Shown: piece after piece, positions 48,231-57,796 of the stretch
Position numbering within the stretch: position 1 is the stretch's first letter
Layout: each line of letters begins with the position of its first letter
DNA from: Pseudomonas saudimassiliensis
GTDB taxonomy: Bacteria > Pseudomonadota > Gammaproteobacteria > Pseudomonadales > Pseudomonadaceae
Length of the DNA: 64,000 bases
Reading direction: 5' to 3'
NCBI RefSeq assembly: GCF_000939975.1
Contig: NZ_LK391969.1
Span: forward strand, 2,363,953 to 2,427,952
The notes under the pieces: model-generated
Told to the model about the DNA's origin: nothing
What the model saw: the letters and a program-made list of their open reading frames with translations, nothing else
Databases searched by the model: none
Translations under genes and position numbers: made by a program

Positions 48231-49136
48231 CTAATCGGCTCGGGCCAGCAGTGCCCGCGCAACCCGGGAGCCGTTGTCCCGGCGCAACAGCTGGCAGATC
48301 CAGTGGCTGGCTTCCACCAGTTTCGTTAGCTCCACGCCGGTGCGGATGCCCATGCCCTGCAGCAGGTAGACCACGTCCTCGCTGGCCACATTGCCACTGG
48401 CGCCCCTGGCGTAGGGGCAGCCACCCAGCCCGGCGACGGAGCTGTCGAATACTGCGACGCCTTCCAGCAGGGCAGCGTAGATATTGGTCAGTGCCTGGCC
48501 ATAGGTGTCATGAAAATGCCCGGCCAGTTGCTGCCGGGGCACGCGTTGACCGACGGTCTCCAGTAAGTGGCGGGTCGCGCTGGGCACGCCGACACCGATG
48601 GTGTCTCCCAGGGACACCTCGTAGCATCCCATTGCCAGCAGCTCGGCGCTGACTGTAGCCACCTGCTCCGGCGCGACGGTGCCGTCATAGGGGCAGCCCA
48701 ACACGCAGGAAACATAACCGCGCACCGCCATGCCGCGTGCGGCAGCCAGTTCCATAACCGGCACGAAGCGTTGCAGGCTTTCGCTGATCGAACAGTTGAT
48801 ATTGCGCCAGGAAAATCCCTCCGAGGCCGAGGCAAACACCGCTACCTCACGGGCACCAGCGGCAATGGCATCCTCCAGGCCGCGCAGATTGGGTGTCAGG
48901 ACGCTGTAGCGCACCCCCGGCTGGCGCGTGATAGCGGCCAGTACCGCGGCGGAGTCGGCCATCTGCGGCACCCAGCGGGGCGAGACAAAGCTGCCGACCT
49001 CGATATGCCCTAGTCCGGCCGCCGTCAGGCGGTCAACCAGCTCGATACGCTGGGCCACGGAAAGATGCTGGGCCTCGTTCTGCAGCCCATCGCGGGGGCC
49101 GACTTCCACCAGGCGGACGTGCTCGGGCAGGGACAT
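48231..49136 (-). CDS. liuE: Hydroxymethylglutaryl-CoA lyase
   Basis: A 301-residue TIM-barrel lyase that splits HMG-CoA into acetyl-CoA and acetoacetate. EVGPRDGLQNE near the N-terminus supplies metal-ligand Asp, and GLGGCPYARGASGN near residue 235-250 holds the catalytic Cys loop. It follows liuD by 72 bases and precedes acetoacetyl-CoA synthetase, matching the end of the leucine pathway. Confidence 0.95.
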   Translation of the reverse strand: MSLPEHVRLVEVGPRDGLQNEAQHLSVAQRIELVDRLTAAGLGHIEVGSFVSPRWVPQMADSAAVLAAITRQPGVRYSVLTPNLRGLEDAIAAGAREVAVFASASEGFSWRNINCSISESLQRFVPVMELAAARGMAVRGYVSCVLGCPYDGTVAPEQVATVSAELLAMGCYEVSLGDTIGVGVPSATRHLLETVGQRVPRQQLAGHFHDTYGQALTNIYAALLEGVAVFDSSVAGLGGCPYARGASGNVASEDVVYLLQGMGIRTGVELTKLVEASHWICQLLRRDNGSRVARALLARAD

Positions 49137-49208
49137 TGGGATCTCCGGTACTGCTGGTTGCTTGCTTCGAGTATAGCGAGCCCCGGCGGGCGCAGCCGTT
49201 TGCGAAGG

Positions 49209-51104
49209 TCAACCCGGCTCCAGCTCCAGCAACAGGCTGCCCTCACTGACCATATCGCCTTCGGCAAACAGGATGCGCTTGACCGTGCCGGCCTGATCGG
49301 CGCGGATGCTGTGTTCCATTTTCATCGCCTCCAGCACCAGCAGCGCAGCGCCCACGTCCACCTGTTGGCCCGGCGACACCAACACCCGCACGACGCTACC
49401 GTTCATCGGCGCGGTAAGTCCGCCTGAAGCGAGGTGATGGCCGCTGGCCTCTGTCAGCGGGTCGTATTGTCGTACGGCGTGCAGCTCACCCTGCCATTGC
49501 ACATAGAGCACCTCGCCCCGGCGGACTGCCAGGGCCGTCGGTTGGGCCGGCTGGCTGGCGCCGAGATACAGCACGCGTTGTTCACCATTGCATTGCAGAT
49601 GCAGCCGTGTCGCCGCAGGCAGGCCCAAACGCAGGCCGTCGCTGCGCTCCCAGGGCGAGCCGGGGTCATCGCCCCGCCGGATGGCGGGCAGGGTGGCGAC
49701 AAACTGCCGGGCCGCCTGCTCCCAGAAGGCGTCGGGCAGGGACTCGACAGGCGGCAGGAGGTCCGCGGCGTGACGCTCGATAAAACCGGTGTCCAGTTCC
49801 CCGGCTACAAACGCAGGGTGTTCCAGTAATCGCTGCAGGAAGCGGCGATTACTGCGAATGCCGCCGACCAGGGTGCGTTTTAGCAGGTCCAACAATAGCC
49901 GCCGGGCCTGCTCACGATCCGCGCCCCAGGCAATCAGCTTGCCCAACATCGGATCATAGTAGGGAGAAATGACATCGCCCTCGCGCACGCCGCTGTCGAT
50001 CCGCTGGCCGGGCTTGAGCGGGGGCTCCTGGTACAACTGCAGCCGGCCGCTGGCGGGGAGGAAGTCTTGGTCCGGGTCCTCGGCGTACAGCCGCACTTCC
50101 ATGGCGTGGCCTTGCAGGGGGACCTGCTCCTGACCCAGCGGCAGGGTCTCGCCCTGGGCGACGCGCAGCTGCCATTCCACCAGGTCCAGCCCGGTAATGG
50201 CCTCGGTCACCGGATGCTCCACCTGCAGCCGGGCATTCATTTCCATGAAGAAGAAATCACCGCGCTCGTCCAACAGGAATTCCACAGTGCCTGCGCCTAC
50301 ATAGCCGATCGCCAGGGCCGCCCGCACTGCGGCCTGGCCCATGGTCTGGCGCAGTGGCTGACTCAGGCCGGGGGCGGGCGCCTCTTCGAGTACTTTCTGG
50401 TGGCGGCGCTGGATCGAGCAGTCCCGTTCGTGCAGGTAGAGGCAGTTGCCCTGGCAGTCGGCAAACACCTGGATCTCCACATGGCGCGGTCTGGGCAGGT
50501 ATTTCTCCAGCAGCAGGCGATCGTCACCAAAGGCCGCCTGGGCCTCGCGCCGGGCCGATTGCAGGGCCGCGGCCAGTTCGGCCTCGCTCTGTACTATCTT
50601 CATGCCCTTACCGCCGCCCCCAGCACTGGCCTTGAGCAGTGCGGGATAACCGATCTGCCGCGCGGCCTCGACAAAGGCCTGCGGCGACTGGTCCGCACCG
50701 TGATAGCCCGGCACCAGCGGTACCCCAGCCTCGGCCATCAGCGCTTTGGCAGCGGACTTGTCACCCATGGCCTCGATGGCGGCGGCGGGTGGGCCAACCA
50801 GCAGCAGGCCCGCCGCGCTGACAGCCCGGGCGAAGGCGGCGTTTTCTGAGAGAAAGCCATAACCCGGATGGATCGCCTGGGCGCCGCTGGCGAGTGCGGC
50901 CTGGATGATGCGGTTGATGTCCAGGTAGCTTTCGCTGGCCCGGACACCGCCCAGGTCCACCGCCTGGTCGGCCTGATGAACGTGTAAGGCATCCCGGTCC
51001 ACCGCGCTATGCACGGCCACGGTAGTGATGCCCATGGCGCTGGCGGTGCGCATGATGCGGCAGGCGATTTCGCCCCGGTTGGCCACCAGCAGCGTGGTGA
51101 TCAT
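49209..51104 (-). CDS. liuD: Methylcrotonyl-CoA carboxylase, biotin-containing alpha subunit
   Basis: A 631-residue biotin carboxylase plus biotin carrier. In order: N-terminal ANRGEIACRIMRTA domain, ATP-grasp (LKASAGGGGKGMKIV), carboxylase signature MEMNARLQVEHPVTE, a BT-type linker, and a C-terminal biotinyl domain with modified Lys in LVLEAMKMEHSI. It carboxylates biotin for 3-methylcrotonyl-CoA together with liuB. ATG 51104 (MITTLLVANRGEIA) was chosen by homology. It begins four bases after liuC. Confidence 0.95.
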   Translation of the reverse strand: MITTLLVANRGEIACRIMRTASAMGITTVAVHSAVDRDALHVHQADQAVDLGGVRASESYLDINRIIQAALASGAQAIHPGYGFLSENAAFARAVSAAGLLLVGPPAAAIEAMGDKSAAKALMAEAGVPLVPGYHGADQSPQAFVEAARQIGYPALLKASAGGGGKGMKIVQSEAELAAALQSARREAQAAFGDDRLLLEKYLPRPRHVEIQVFADCQGNCLYLHERDCSIQRRHQKVLEEAPAPGLSQPLRQTMGQAAVRAALAIGYVGAGTVEFLLDERGDFFFMEMNARLQVEHPVTEAITGLDLVEWQLRVAQGETLPLGQEQVPLQGHAMEVRLYAEDPDQDFLPASGRLQLYQEPPLKPGQRIDSGVREGDVISPYYDPMLGKLIAWGADREQARRLLLDLLKRTLVGGIRSNRRFLQRLLEHPAFVAGELDTGFIERHAADLLPPVESLPDAFWEQAARQFVATLPAIRRGDDPGSPWERSDGLRLGLPAATRLHLQCNGEQRVLYLGASQPAQPTALAVRRGEVLYVQWQGELHAVRQYDPLTEASGHHLASGGLTAPMNGSVVRVLVSPGQQVDVGAALLVLEAMKMEHSIRADQAGTVKRILFAEGDMVSEGSLLLELEPG

Positions 51105-51108
51105 CAGT

Positions 51109-51900
51109 TTATTCCTCGATCCAGTTGGGGGTACGTTTTTCCAGGAAGGCGCGGATGCCTTCCCGGCCCTCTGCACTGGCGCGGATCTGCACAATGCTTT
51201 GCTGGGTGTAATGGCGCAGCTCCAGGGAAAGTTGGTGGGCGGTGGCCGCATGCACCAGGGCCTTGCTGGCACGCATGGCCTGGGGGCTGTTCTGCAGTAG
51301 GGTAGTGATCCAGTCCGCCTGCCGCTGTTCCAGTTCGGCTGAGGGGCAGCTCTCCGTCAGCAGGCCCAGCTCTTCGGCGCGGCGGCCGGAAAAGCGTTCG
51401 CCACTGATGGCGTAACGGCGGCTGGCCCGCTCACCCATGGCCTTGACCACAAAGGGGCTGATCACCGCTGGCGCCAGGCCAATCCGCACCTCGGACAGTG
51501 ATAACTGGGCATCCTCGGCGCCGATGGCGATATCGCAGCAGGCAATCAGCCCGAGGGCCCCGCCGAATGCCGCCCCCTGGACCACCGCCAGGGTCGGCAT
51601 GGGCAACTGGTACAGGCGGTACATGACCTCGGCCATGGCCTCGGCATCGCGCAGGTTGCCGGTGTAGTCCAGCTCGGCGGACTGACGCATCCACTGCAGA
51701 TCGGCACCGGCGCAGAAATGCTTGCCCCGGCCGCGCAGAAGGAGAAAGCGCAGCTGGTGATCCTCACGCAGATGGTCGAGTGCGGTGAGCAGTTCTTCAA
51801 TCATCTCGGCATTGAAGGCGTTGTGCTTGTCCACGCGGTTTAGCCACAGGGTGGCGTAGCCGCGGGGATGGCGTTCCAGCTGGATGGTATTGAACTGCAT
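51109..51900 (-). CDS. liuC: Methylglutaconyl-CoA hydratase
   Basis: A 263-residue crotonase-family enzyme that hydrates 3-methylglutaconyl-CoA to HMG-CoA. The oxyanion-hole and acid regions are VQGAAFGGALGLIACCDIAI and SEVRIGLAPAVISPFV. ATG 51900 was chosen by homology; the open frame continues upstream into a repeat element. It lies between liuB and liuD, the usual liu order. Confidence 0.94.
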   Translation of the reverse strand: MQFNTIQLERHPRGYATLWLNRVDKHNAFNAEMIEELLTALDHLREDHQLRFLLLRGRGKHFCAGADLQWMRQSAELDYTGNLRDAEAMAEVMYRLYQLPMPTLAVVQGAAFGGALGLIACCDIAIGAEDAQLSLSEVRIGLAPAVISPFVVKAMGERASRRYAISGERFSGRRAEELGLLTESCPSAELEQRQADWITTLLQNSPQAMRASKALVHAATAHQLSLELRHYTQQSIVQIRASAEGREGIRAFLEKRTPNWIEE

Positions 51901-51939
51901 GGTTTGTTTCTCCCTTATCCTGTCGCTTGAGCTTATCTG

Positions 51940-51975
51940 CCCCTCTCCCCAGCCCTCTCCCGCGAGGGGAGAGGG
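51940..51975. repeat. REP-like palindrome between liuB and liuC
   Basis: CCCCTCTCCCC (51940-51950) is followed by a hairpin with arms CCCTCTCCC (51953-51961) and GGGAGAGGG (51967-51975). Elements of this composition are common intergenic repeats in proteobacteria. It may stabilise the liuAB mRNA or reduce read-through into liuC. Confidence 0.65.
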
Positions 51976-51991
51976 AGCCGCCGCACTCCCA

Positions 51992-53599
51992 TTACATCCG
52001 GAACACGCCAAACCGCGTCTCTTCCACCGCCGCATTCAAACTCGCTGAAAGCGCCAACCCCACTACATCCCGCGTCTGCGCCGGGTCGATCACCCCGTCA
52101 TCCCACAGTCTGGCACTCGAATAGAATGGGTGCCCCTGACGTTCATATTGCTCCAGTATCGGCTGGCGCAGCTGTTGTTCCTCCTGCTCCGAGAAAGCCA
52201 GGCCACGGCGCTCGGCCTGGTCGCGCTTGACCTGCACCAGCACCCCGGCGGCCTGTTCGCCACCCATGACGCCGATCCGCGCGTTGGGCCACATCCAAAG
52301 AAAGCGCGGATCATAGGCGCGGCCGCACATGCCGTAGTTGCCGGCACCGAAGCTGCCGCCGATGATCACGGTGAACTTGGGCACCCGGGCGCAGGCGACG
52401 GCGGTGACCAGCTTGGCGCCATGCTTGGCGATGCCGCCGGCCTCGTACTTCTGGCCGACCATGAAGCCGGTAATGTTCTGCAGAAACAGTAGCGGGATGC
52501 CCCGTTGGCACGCCAGCTCGATAAAGTGCGCGCCTTTTTGCGCCGCCTCGGCAAACAGCACGCCGTTGTTGGCGAGGATCGCCAGCGGATAGCCATGTAA
52601 GTGGGCGAAGCCGCACACCAGGGTAGTGCCGAACAGCGCCTTGAATTCATCGAACTCGCTAGCGTCCACCAGCCGGGCGATGACCTCGCGCACGTCATAG
52701 GATTGTTTCGCCTGGGCCGGAATGATCCCGTACAACTCGTCCGCGGGATAACGCGGCGCCTGGGGCTGACGAGTCTGGAGTTGCCCCAGCTTGCGCCAAT
52801 TGAGCTGGGCGACGCAGCGCCGGGCCAGTTCCAGGGCGTGTTCATCGTTCTCGGCGTAATGGTCGGCCACGCCGGAGGTGCGGCAATGCACATCCGCGCC
52901 GCCCAGCTCCTCGGCGCTGACCACCTCACCCGTGGCCGCCCGGACCAGCGGCGGGCCGGCCAGGAAGATGGTGGCCTGGTTGCGCACCATGATGGTTTCG
53001 TCGGCCATGGCCGGGACATAGGCGCCTCCGGCGGTGCAGGAGCCCATCACCACCGCAAGCTGCGGTATGCCCTGGGCGCTCATCCGCGCCTGGTTGAAGA
53101 AGATGCGGCCGAAATGCTCGCGGTCGGGAAACACCTCATCCTGGCGCGGCAGGTTGGCGCCGCCCGAGTCGACCAGATAGAGGCAGGGCAGGCGGTTCTG
53201 TTCGGCAATAGCCTGGGCCCGCAGGTGCTTCTTCACTGTCAGGGGGTAGTAGCTGCCGCCTTTGACGGTGGCGTCGTTGGCGATGATCATGCACTCGACC
53301 CCAGCGACCCGACCGATACCGGCGATCAGCCCTGCGGCGGGCACCTCCTCGTCATATACCCCATGGGCAGCCAGCGGGCAGATTTCGAGAAACGGCGAGC
53401 CGGGATCAAGCAGGGTATCGATGCGTTCCCGGGGCAAGAGTTTTCCCCGGCCGCAGTGGCGCGCCTGGGCCTGTTCACCGCCACCCTGAGCAATGCGCTC
53501 AAGCAGCGTGCGCAGTGCCGTCACCTCACGCAGCATGGCGCTGCGGTTGGCGGCGTACTCGGGTGAATGGACATCGAGCTGGGTGTGGAATATGGCCAT
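51992..53599 (-). CDS. liuB: Methylcrotonyl-CoA carboxylase, carboxyltransferase beta subunit
   Basis: A 535-residue carboxyltransferase with two crotonase-fold halves. [20 protein letters not shown] and [18 protein letters not shown] are hallmarks of the methylcrotonyl/acyl-CoA carboxylase beta family. With LiuD it makes 3-methylglutaconyl-CoA. ATG 53599 ([15 protein letters not shown]) has GGGAGAG upstream; a TTG at 53611 is less likely. It is 37 bases after liuA. Confidence 0.95.
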   Translation of the reverse strand: MAIFHTQLDVHSPEYAANRSAMLREVTALRTLLERIAQGGGEQAQARHCGRGKLLPRERIDTLLDPGSPFLEICPLAAHGVYDEEVPAAGLIAGIGRVAGVECMIIANDATVKGGSYYPLTVKKHLRAQAIAEQNRLPCLYLVDSGGANLPRQDEVFPDREHFGRIFFNQARMSAQGIPQLAVVMGSCTAGGAYVPAMADETIMVRNQATIFLAGPPLVRAATGEVVSAEELGGADVHCRTSGVADHYAENDEHALELARRCVAQLNWRKLGQLQTRQPQAPRYPADELYGIIPAQAKQSYDVREVIARLVDASEFDEFKALFGTTLVCGFAHLHGYPLAILANNGVLFAEAAQKGAHFIELACQRGIPLLFLQNITGFMVGQKYEAGGIAKHGAKLVTAVACARVPKFTVIIGGSFGAGNYGMCGRAYDPRFLWMWPNARIGVMGGEQAAGVLVQVKRDQAERRGLAFSEQEEQQLRQPILEQYERQGHPFYSSARLWDDGVIDPAQTRDVVGLALSASLNAAVEETRFGVFRM

Positions 53600-53636
53600 G
53601 GTCTCTCCCAACGATAGGCAGGGCGCCCGTGGCGAC

Positions 53637-54800
53637 TTAGCGGCTCTGCTCGAACAACTCCCGGCCGATCAGCATCCGCCGGATCTCGCTGGTGCCGGCG
53701 CCGATCTCGTACAGCTTGGCATCACGCAGCAGGCGACCGGTGGGGTAGTCATTGATATAGCCGTTGCCCCCGAGGATCTGGATAGCATCCAGCGCGGCAC
53801 GGGTCGCCTGTTCGGCGGTATAGAGGATCACCCCGGCGGCGTCCTGCCGGCTGGCCCGGCCGAGGTCGCAACTGCGAGCCACGGCATACAGGTAGGCGCG
53901 GCTGGCGTTGAGGCTGGTATAGAGGTCGGCGACTTTGCCCTGGATCAGCTGAAACTCGCCAATGCTGCGGCCGAATTGCTGGCGGTCGTGGATGTAGGGC
54001 AGCACCACATCCAGGCAGGCCTGCATGATCCCCACCGGTCCGCCGGCCAGCACCACCCGTTCGTAGTCCAGCCCGCTCATCAATACCCGCGCACCGTCGT
54101 TGATCTCGCCCAGCACATTGGCCAGCGGCACGGTTACCTCGTCGAAAAACAGCGCGCAGGTGTTGGAGCCGCGCATGCCCAGCTTGTCCAGCTTGGGCCC
54201 ACGGGAAAAGCCGGGGCTGTCGCCTTCCAGGATGAAGGCCGTCAGGCCGCGGGCACCGCGGTCGGGCTCGGTTTTGGCGTAGATAACATAGATATCGGCA
54301 TCCGGCCCGTTGGTTATCCACATCTTGCTGCCGTTGAGCACAAAGTGATCGCCTCGGCGCTCGGCGCGCAACCGCATGCTGACCACGTCGGAGCCGGCGT
54401 TGGGTTCGCTCATGGCGAGTGCCCCCACGTGCTCGCCGGAGATCAGCTGGGGCAGGTATCGGGCCTGCTGTTCGGCGCTGCCGTTGCGACAGATCTGGTT
54501 CACGCACAGATTGGAATGGGCGCCATAGGACAGCGCTACGGAGGCGGAGCCGCGGCTGATTTCTTCCATCACCAGAGCGTGGGCCAGGTAACCCAGGCCG
54601 GCGCCGCCGTGCTGCTCCGGTGCGGTGATGCCGAGCAAGCCCATGTCGCCCAGCTTGCGCCACATGTCCCTGGGAAACTGGTTATCACGGTCGATGGCAG
54701 CGGCCCGCGGGGCCAGCTCCCGATCAACGAAGCCCCGCACCTGCTCGCGCAGCAAGTCGAGGGTTTCCCCCAGGGCAAAATCGAGGTGGGGTGGGTTCAT
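53637..54800 (-). CDS. liuA: Isovaleryl-CoA dehydrogenase
   Basis: A 387-residue FAD-dependent enzyme. [16 protein letters not shown] and the catalytic-Glu region [18 protein letters not shown] are diagnostic: isovaleryl-CoA dehydrogenase carries the catalytic base here, not near the C-terminus. It oxidises isovaleryl-CoA from leucine to 3-methylcrotonyl-CoA and heads the liuABCDE unit. AAAGGTG precedes the ATG. No MerR-type liuR lies upstream in the 224 bases before ccoN. Confidence 0.95.
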   Translation of the reverse strand: MNPPHLDFALGETLDLLREQVRGFVDRELAPRAAAIDRDNQFPRDMWRKLGDMGLLGITAPEQHGGAGLGYLAHALVMEEISRGSASVALSYGAHSNLCVNQICRNGSAEQQARYLPQLISGEHVGALAMSEPNAGSDVVSMRLRAERRGDHFVLNGSKMWITNGPDADIYVIYAKTEPDRGARGLTAFILEGDSPGFSRGPKLDKLGMRGSNTCALFFDEVTVPLANVLGEINDGARVLMSGLDYERVVLAGGPVGIMQACLDVVLPYIHDRQQFGRSIGEFQLIQGKVADLYTSLNASRAYLYAVARSCDLGRASRQDAAGVILYTAEQATRAALDAIQILGGNGYINDYPTGRLLRDAKLYEIGAGTSEIRRMLIGRELFEQSR

Positions 54801-55024
54801 GGGTCACCTTTGTTGTTCTGTTCTTCTGGCTGTGACTATTGATCAAGCTAGCAGCGGCAGGCGGGGTGTCAATGTGTCGACCAACCGGGGCGGGGCGAAG
54901 CGACAATAGAAAACCTATAAATAACCACAAATGAATTTAACGTTAGTTATTATTGGTTTGTTTATATTCAATGTCAGGCGCAAACTAGTCCGGTTCCGCC
55001 TGTCTGTTTATCAATGGAGTCATC
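54801..55024. promoter_or_regulatory. Divergent liuA/ccoN intergenic region
   Basis: A 224-base divergent gap with an AT-rich core around 54910-54975. A palindromic TAACGTTA lies at about 54938-54945 and TTTATATT near 54960 could be a -10 element for ccoN. TTGATCAA at 54839-54846 lacks the four-base centre needed for an FNR/ANR site. Confidence 0.4.
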
Positions 55025-56467
55025 ATGCATCCTTCCTTCGCTTCAGCTGGTGCGAAGCCCGGCTACAACTACGATGTGGTTCGCAAGTTCACCCTCATGA
55101 CCCTGGTGTGGGGCGTGTTGGGCATGGCGGTGGGTGTGGTGCTGGCTGCGCAGCTGGTCTGGCCGGCATTGAATTTCGATCTGCCCTGGTTCAGCTTCGG
55201 ACGTATTCGCCCCATCCATACCAATCTGGTGATTTTCGCCTTTGGCGGCGGCGCGCTGTTCGCTACCTCGCTTTATGTGGTCCAGCGCACCAGCCGGGTA
55301 CGCCTGGTGTCCGACCGGGTCGCGAATTTCGTGTTCTGGGGTTGGCAGACGATCATCGTGGCGATCATCCTCAGTTACGCGAACGGCCTGACCACCAGCA
55401 AGGAGTACGCGGAAATGATCTGGCCGATTGCGACCCTGATCACCCTGGTCTGGCTCGCTTACGGTTACCTGTTCTTCGCCACCATCGCCCGGCGGCAGGT
55501 CAAGCACATCTACGTGGGCAACTGGTTCTACGGGGCTTTCATCATCGTCACCGGCCTGGTGCACGTGGTTAACCATATCGACGTGCCGGTGTCGCTGTTC
55601 AAGTCCTATCCGATCTATGCCGGCGCTGCCGATGCCATGATCCAGTGGTGGTATGGCCACAGCGTGGTGGGCTTCATCCTGTCGGTCGGGTTTCTCGGCC
55701 TGATGTATTACTACGTACCCAAGCAGGCGGAACGGCCCATCTATTCCTATCGCCTGTCCATCGTGCATTTCTGGGCGGTTATCGCCCTGTACATCTGGGC
55801 CGGCCCGCATCACCTGCACTACACCGCGCTGCCGGATTGGGCGCAGACCCTGGGCATGGTGATGTCGATCATCCTGCTGGCGCCCAGTTGGGGCGGCATG
55901 ATCAACGGCATGATGACCCTGTCCGGCGCCTGGCATAAATTGCGCAGCGATCCGATCCTGCGGTTCCTGGTCGTGGCGCTGGCGTTCTACGGCATGTCGA
56001 CCTTCGAAGGGCCGATGATGGCGATCAAGACCGTGAACGCGCTGTCGCACTATACCGACTGGACCATCGGCCACGTGCACGCCGGGGCCCTGGGCTGGGT
56101 GGCGATGATCAGCATCGGTGCGCTCTACCATATGGTGCCCAGGCTCTGGGGCCGGAAAGGGATGTACAGCATCAAGTTGATCAACGTGCATTTCTGGATG
56201 GCGAGCATGGGGACGGTGCTGTATATCGTTGCCATGTGGGTCAATGGCATTACCCAGGGGCTGATGTGGCGGGCGGTCAACCTCGACGGCACCCTGACCT
56301 ACTCCTTTGTCGAGGCCCTGGATGCCAGCCATCCTGGATATATCGTACGGATGATAGGCGGCGGCATTTTCGCGGCGGGCATGGTGCTGATGGCGTTCAA
56401 TTGTGCCATGACCATCCGCCGCGCAGCCGCATCCACGCAGCAGGACAACCTGATCACGGCTTCCTGA
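55025..56467 (+). CDS. ccoN: Orphan cbb3-type cytochrome c oxidase subunit I
   Basis: A 480-residue haem-copper oxidase catalytic subunit with about 12 membrane segments. Metal ligands are visible: haem b His in [15 protein letters not shown], the CuB ligands in VGHSVV-like ([10 protein letters not shown]) and [17 protein letters not shown], and the two C-terminal haem ligands in [15 protein letters not shown]. No ccoO, ccoQ or ccoP follows, so it is an orphan isoform like CcoN3/CcoN4 of P. aeruginosa, which pair with subunits made elsewhere. An ATG at 55025 follows TGGAGTCATC. Confidence 0.93.
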   Translation: MHPSFASAGAKPGYNYDVVRKFTLMTLVWGVLGMAVGVVLAAQLVWPALNFDLPWFSFGRIRPIHTNLVIFAFGGGALFATSLYVVQRTSRVRLVSDRVANFVFWGWQTIIVAIILSYANGLTTSKEYAEMIWPIATLITLVWLAYGYLFFATIARRQVKHIYVGNWFYGAFIIVTGLVHVVNHIDVPVSLFKSYPIYAGAADAMIQWWYGHSVVGFILSVGFLGLMYYYVPKQAERPIYSYRLSIVHFWAVIALYIWAGPHHLHYTALPDWAQTLGMVMSIILLAPSWGGMINGMMTLSGAWHKLRSDPILRFLVVALAFYGMSTFEGPMMAIKTVNALSHYTDWTIGHVHAGALGWVAMISIGALYHMVPRLWGRKGMYSIKLINVHFWMASMGTVLYIVAMWVNGITQGLMWRAVNLDGTLTYSFVEALDASHPGYIVRMIGGGIFAAGMVLMAFNCAMTIRRAAASTQQDNLITAS

Positions 56468-56639
56468 GGGAGGCCATGATCAGGTTGATATAGGAATTAC
56501 TGTATAAAAACTCAATTATTATTGAATTGCCTGCGGCCATTCCAGAGCCCAAAATATCCGGCTCGTTAAATCCCCTTTGCAAGTTCCGGTTTCTGATGTG
56601 CTTTATCCGGCCGTCATTGACTGCCGGCAGGAGCATTCA

Positions 56640-57785
56640 ATGTCCGGTCAGCTGCTGACCCTTTCCCGTTTTCTGTTTGGCTGGTTACCCCGGACGGTAC
56701 AGACTCGTCCGGGTGAATGGCTGCGCGCTGCCATCGGCGTTGCCGCCGCAGTGGCCTTCACATTCTGGCTGTCCAGCCTGCTCTATGGCTCGACCACGGC
56801 GATGGTCCTGCTCGGGCCGGCGGGGGCGACCGCCGTGCTGTTGTTCGTGGTGTCCTCCGGTGCGCTCGCCCAGCCCTGGCCGGTGCTGGGCAGTTACCTA
56901 CTGGCGGCGCTGATCGGCCTGGCCATGTTGTACCTACCGGTGCCGGACATGACCCTGGGCTGGCGACTGGTAAGCGGGGTGAGTGCGGTGGTGCTGGGGA
57001 TGTCGGTACTACGCTGCCTGCACCCGCCGGCCAGCGCCCTGGTCGTAGTGATCGTGCTGGCCGCCGATCTGCTGGAGCCGCTGGGCGGTTGGCTGGTGCT
57101 GCCGATCATGCTCAATGCATGCTGCCTGTTGTTCTGCGCCACCCTGTACAACAACCTCACCGGCATTCGCTATCCGAAGCAGCCGCCGCGCGTCGATCTG
57201 CACCATACCCGAGATGCGTTGCCGCAACAGCGGGTGGGCTTCACCGACGAAGACCTGGATCGGGCACTGGAGCAGTTCGGTGGCTTTGTCGACATCACCC
57301 GCCATGACCTGGAACAGATCATCCGCGACACCGAGAGTTCGGCACTGCGGCGCAAGATGGGCGATATCCGCGCCGAGCAGATCATGTCCCGGGATATCCG
57401 TACCGTGGGTCCCGATACCACGGTAATGCAGGCCATCCGGCTGTTCCGCCATCATCACGTGAAGACCCTGCCGGTGGTGGACAGCGCTGGCGCGGTGCAG
57501 GGCATCATCAGCCTGAGCGACCTGCTGGCGCAATTGGACCTGCCCCTGGGCCGCATCCTGCCGACGCGGATCAACCTGTGGCGCGACCAGCCGCTACACA
57601 AGATAATGACCGCGCCGGTGGTGACGGTGGACGGGCACACCCATGTGGTGGACATGATTCCCCTGATGTCGAGCCAGGGCTTGCACTGCCTGCCGGTGCT
57701 CGACAATGGCAGCCTGGTGGGCCTGGTCACCCAGACTGACGTGATCGCCGCGTTGCACCGGGATCTGGTCAGCCACCTAGCCTGA
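56640..57785 (+). CDS. HPP-family membrane protein with CBS domain pair
   Basis: A 381-residue protein. The N-terminal 170 residues have four to five hydrophobic helices with the HPP motif (LRCLHPPASALVVV) near residue 127; the C-terminal region (about 245-380) holds two CBS domains (MSRDIRTVGPDTTVMQAIRL and MTAPVVTVDGHTHVV). The HPP family has been linked to nitrite transport in plastids, and CBS pairs bind adenine nucleotides; the role here is unknown. ATG 56640 has AGGAG six bases before it. It follows ccoN by 172 bases. Confidence 0.88.
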   Translation: MSGQLLTLSRFLFGWLPRTVQTRPGEWLRAAIGVAAAVAFTFWLSSLLYGSTTAMVLLGPAGATAVLLFVVSSGALAQPWPVLGSYLLAALIGLAMLYLPVPDMTLGWRLVSGVSAVVLGMSVLRCLHPPASALVVVIVLAADLLEPLGGWLVLPIMLNACCLLFCATLYNNLTGIRYPKQPPRVDLHHTRDALPQQRVGFTDEDLDRALEQFGGFVDITRHDLEQIIRDTESSALRRKMGDIRAEQIMSRDIRTVGPDTTVMQAIRLFRHHHVKTLPVVDSAGAVQGIISLSDLLAQLDLPLGRILPTRINLWRDQPLHKIMTAPVVTVDGHTHVVDMIPLMSSQGLHCLPVLDNGSLVGLVTQTDVIAALHRDLVSHLA

Positions 57786-57796
57786 CCGCGCCAGGA

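Noticed and set aside
54839-54846. TTGATCAA as an ANR/FNR site for ccoN
   Set aside because: The ANR/FNR consensus needs four bases between the half-sites; this palindrome has none, and it lies about 180 bases from the ccoN start.
55043-56332. Open frame of 429 codons on minus across ccoN
   Set aside because: It is antisense to ccoN, His/Asp/Gly-rich, without hydrophobic segments or family similarity.
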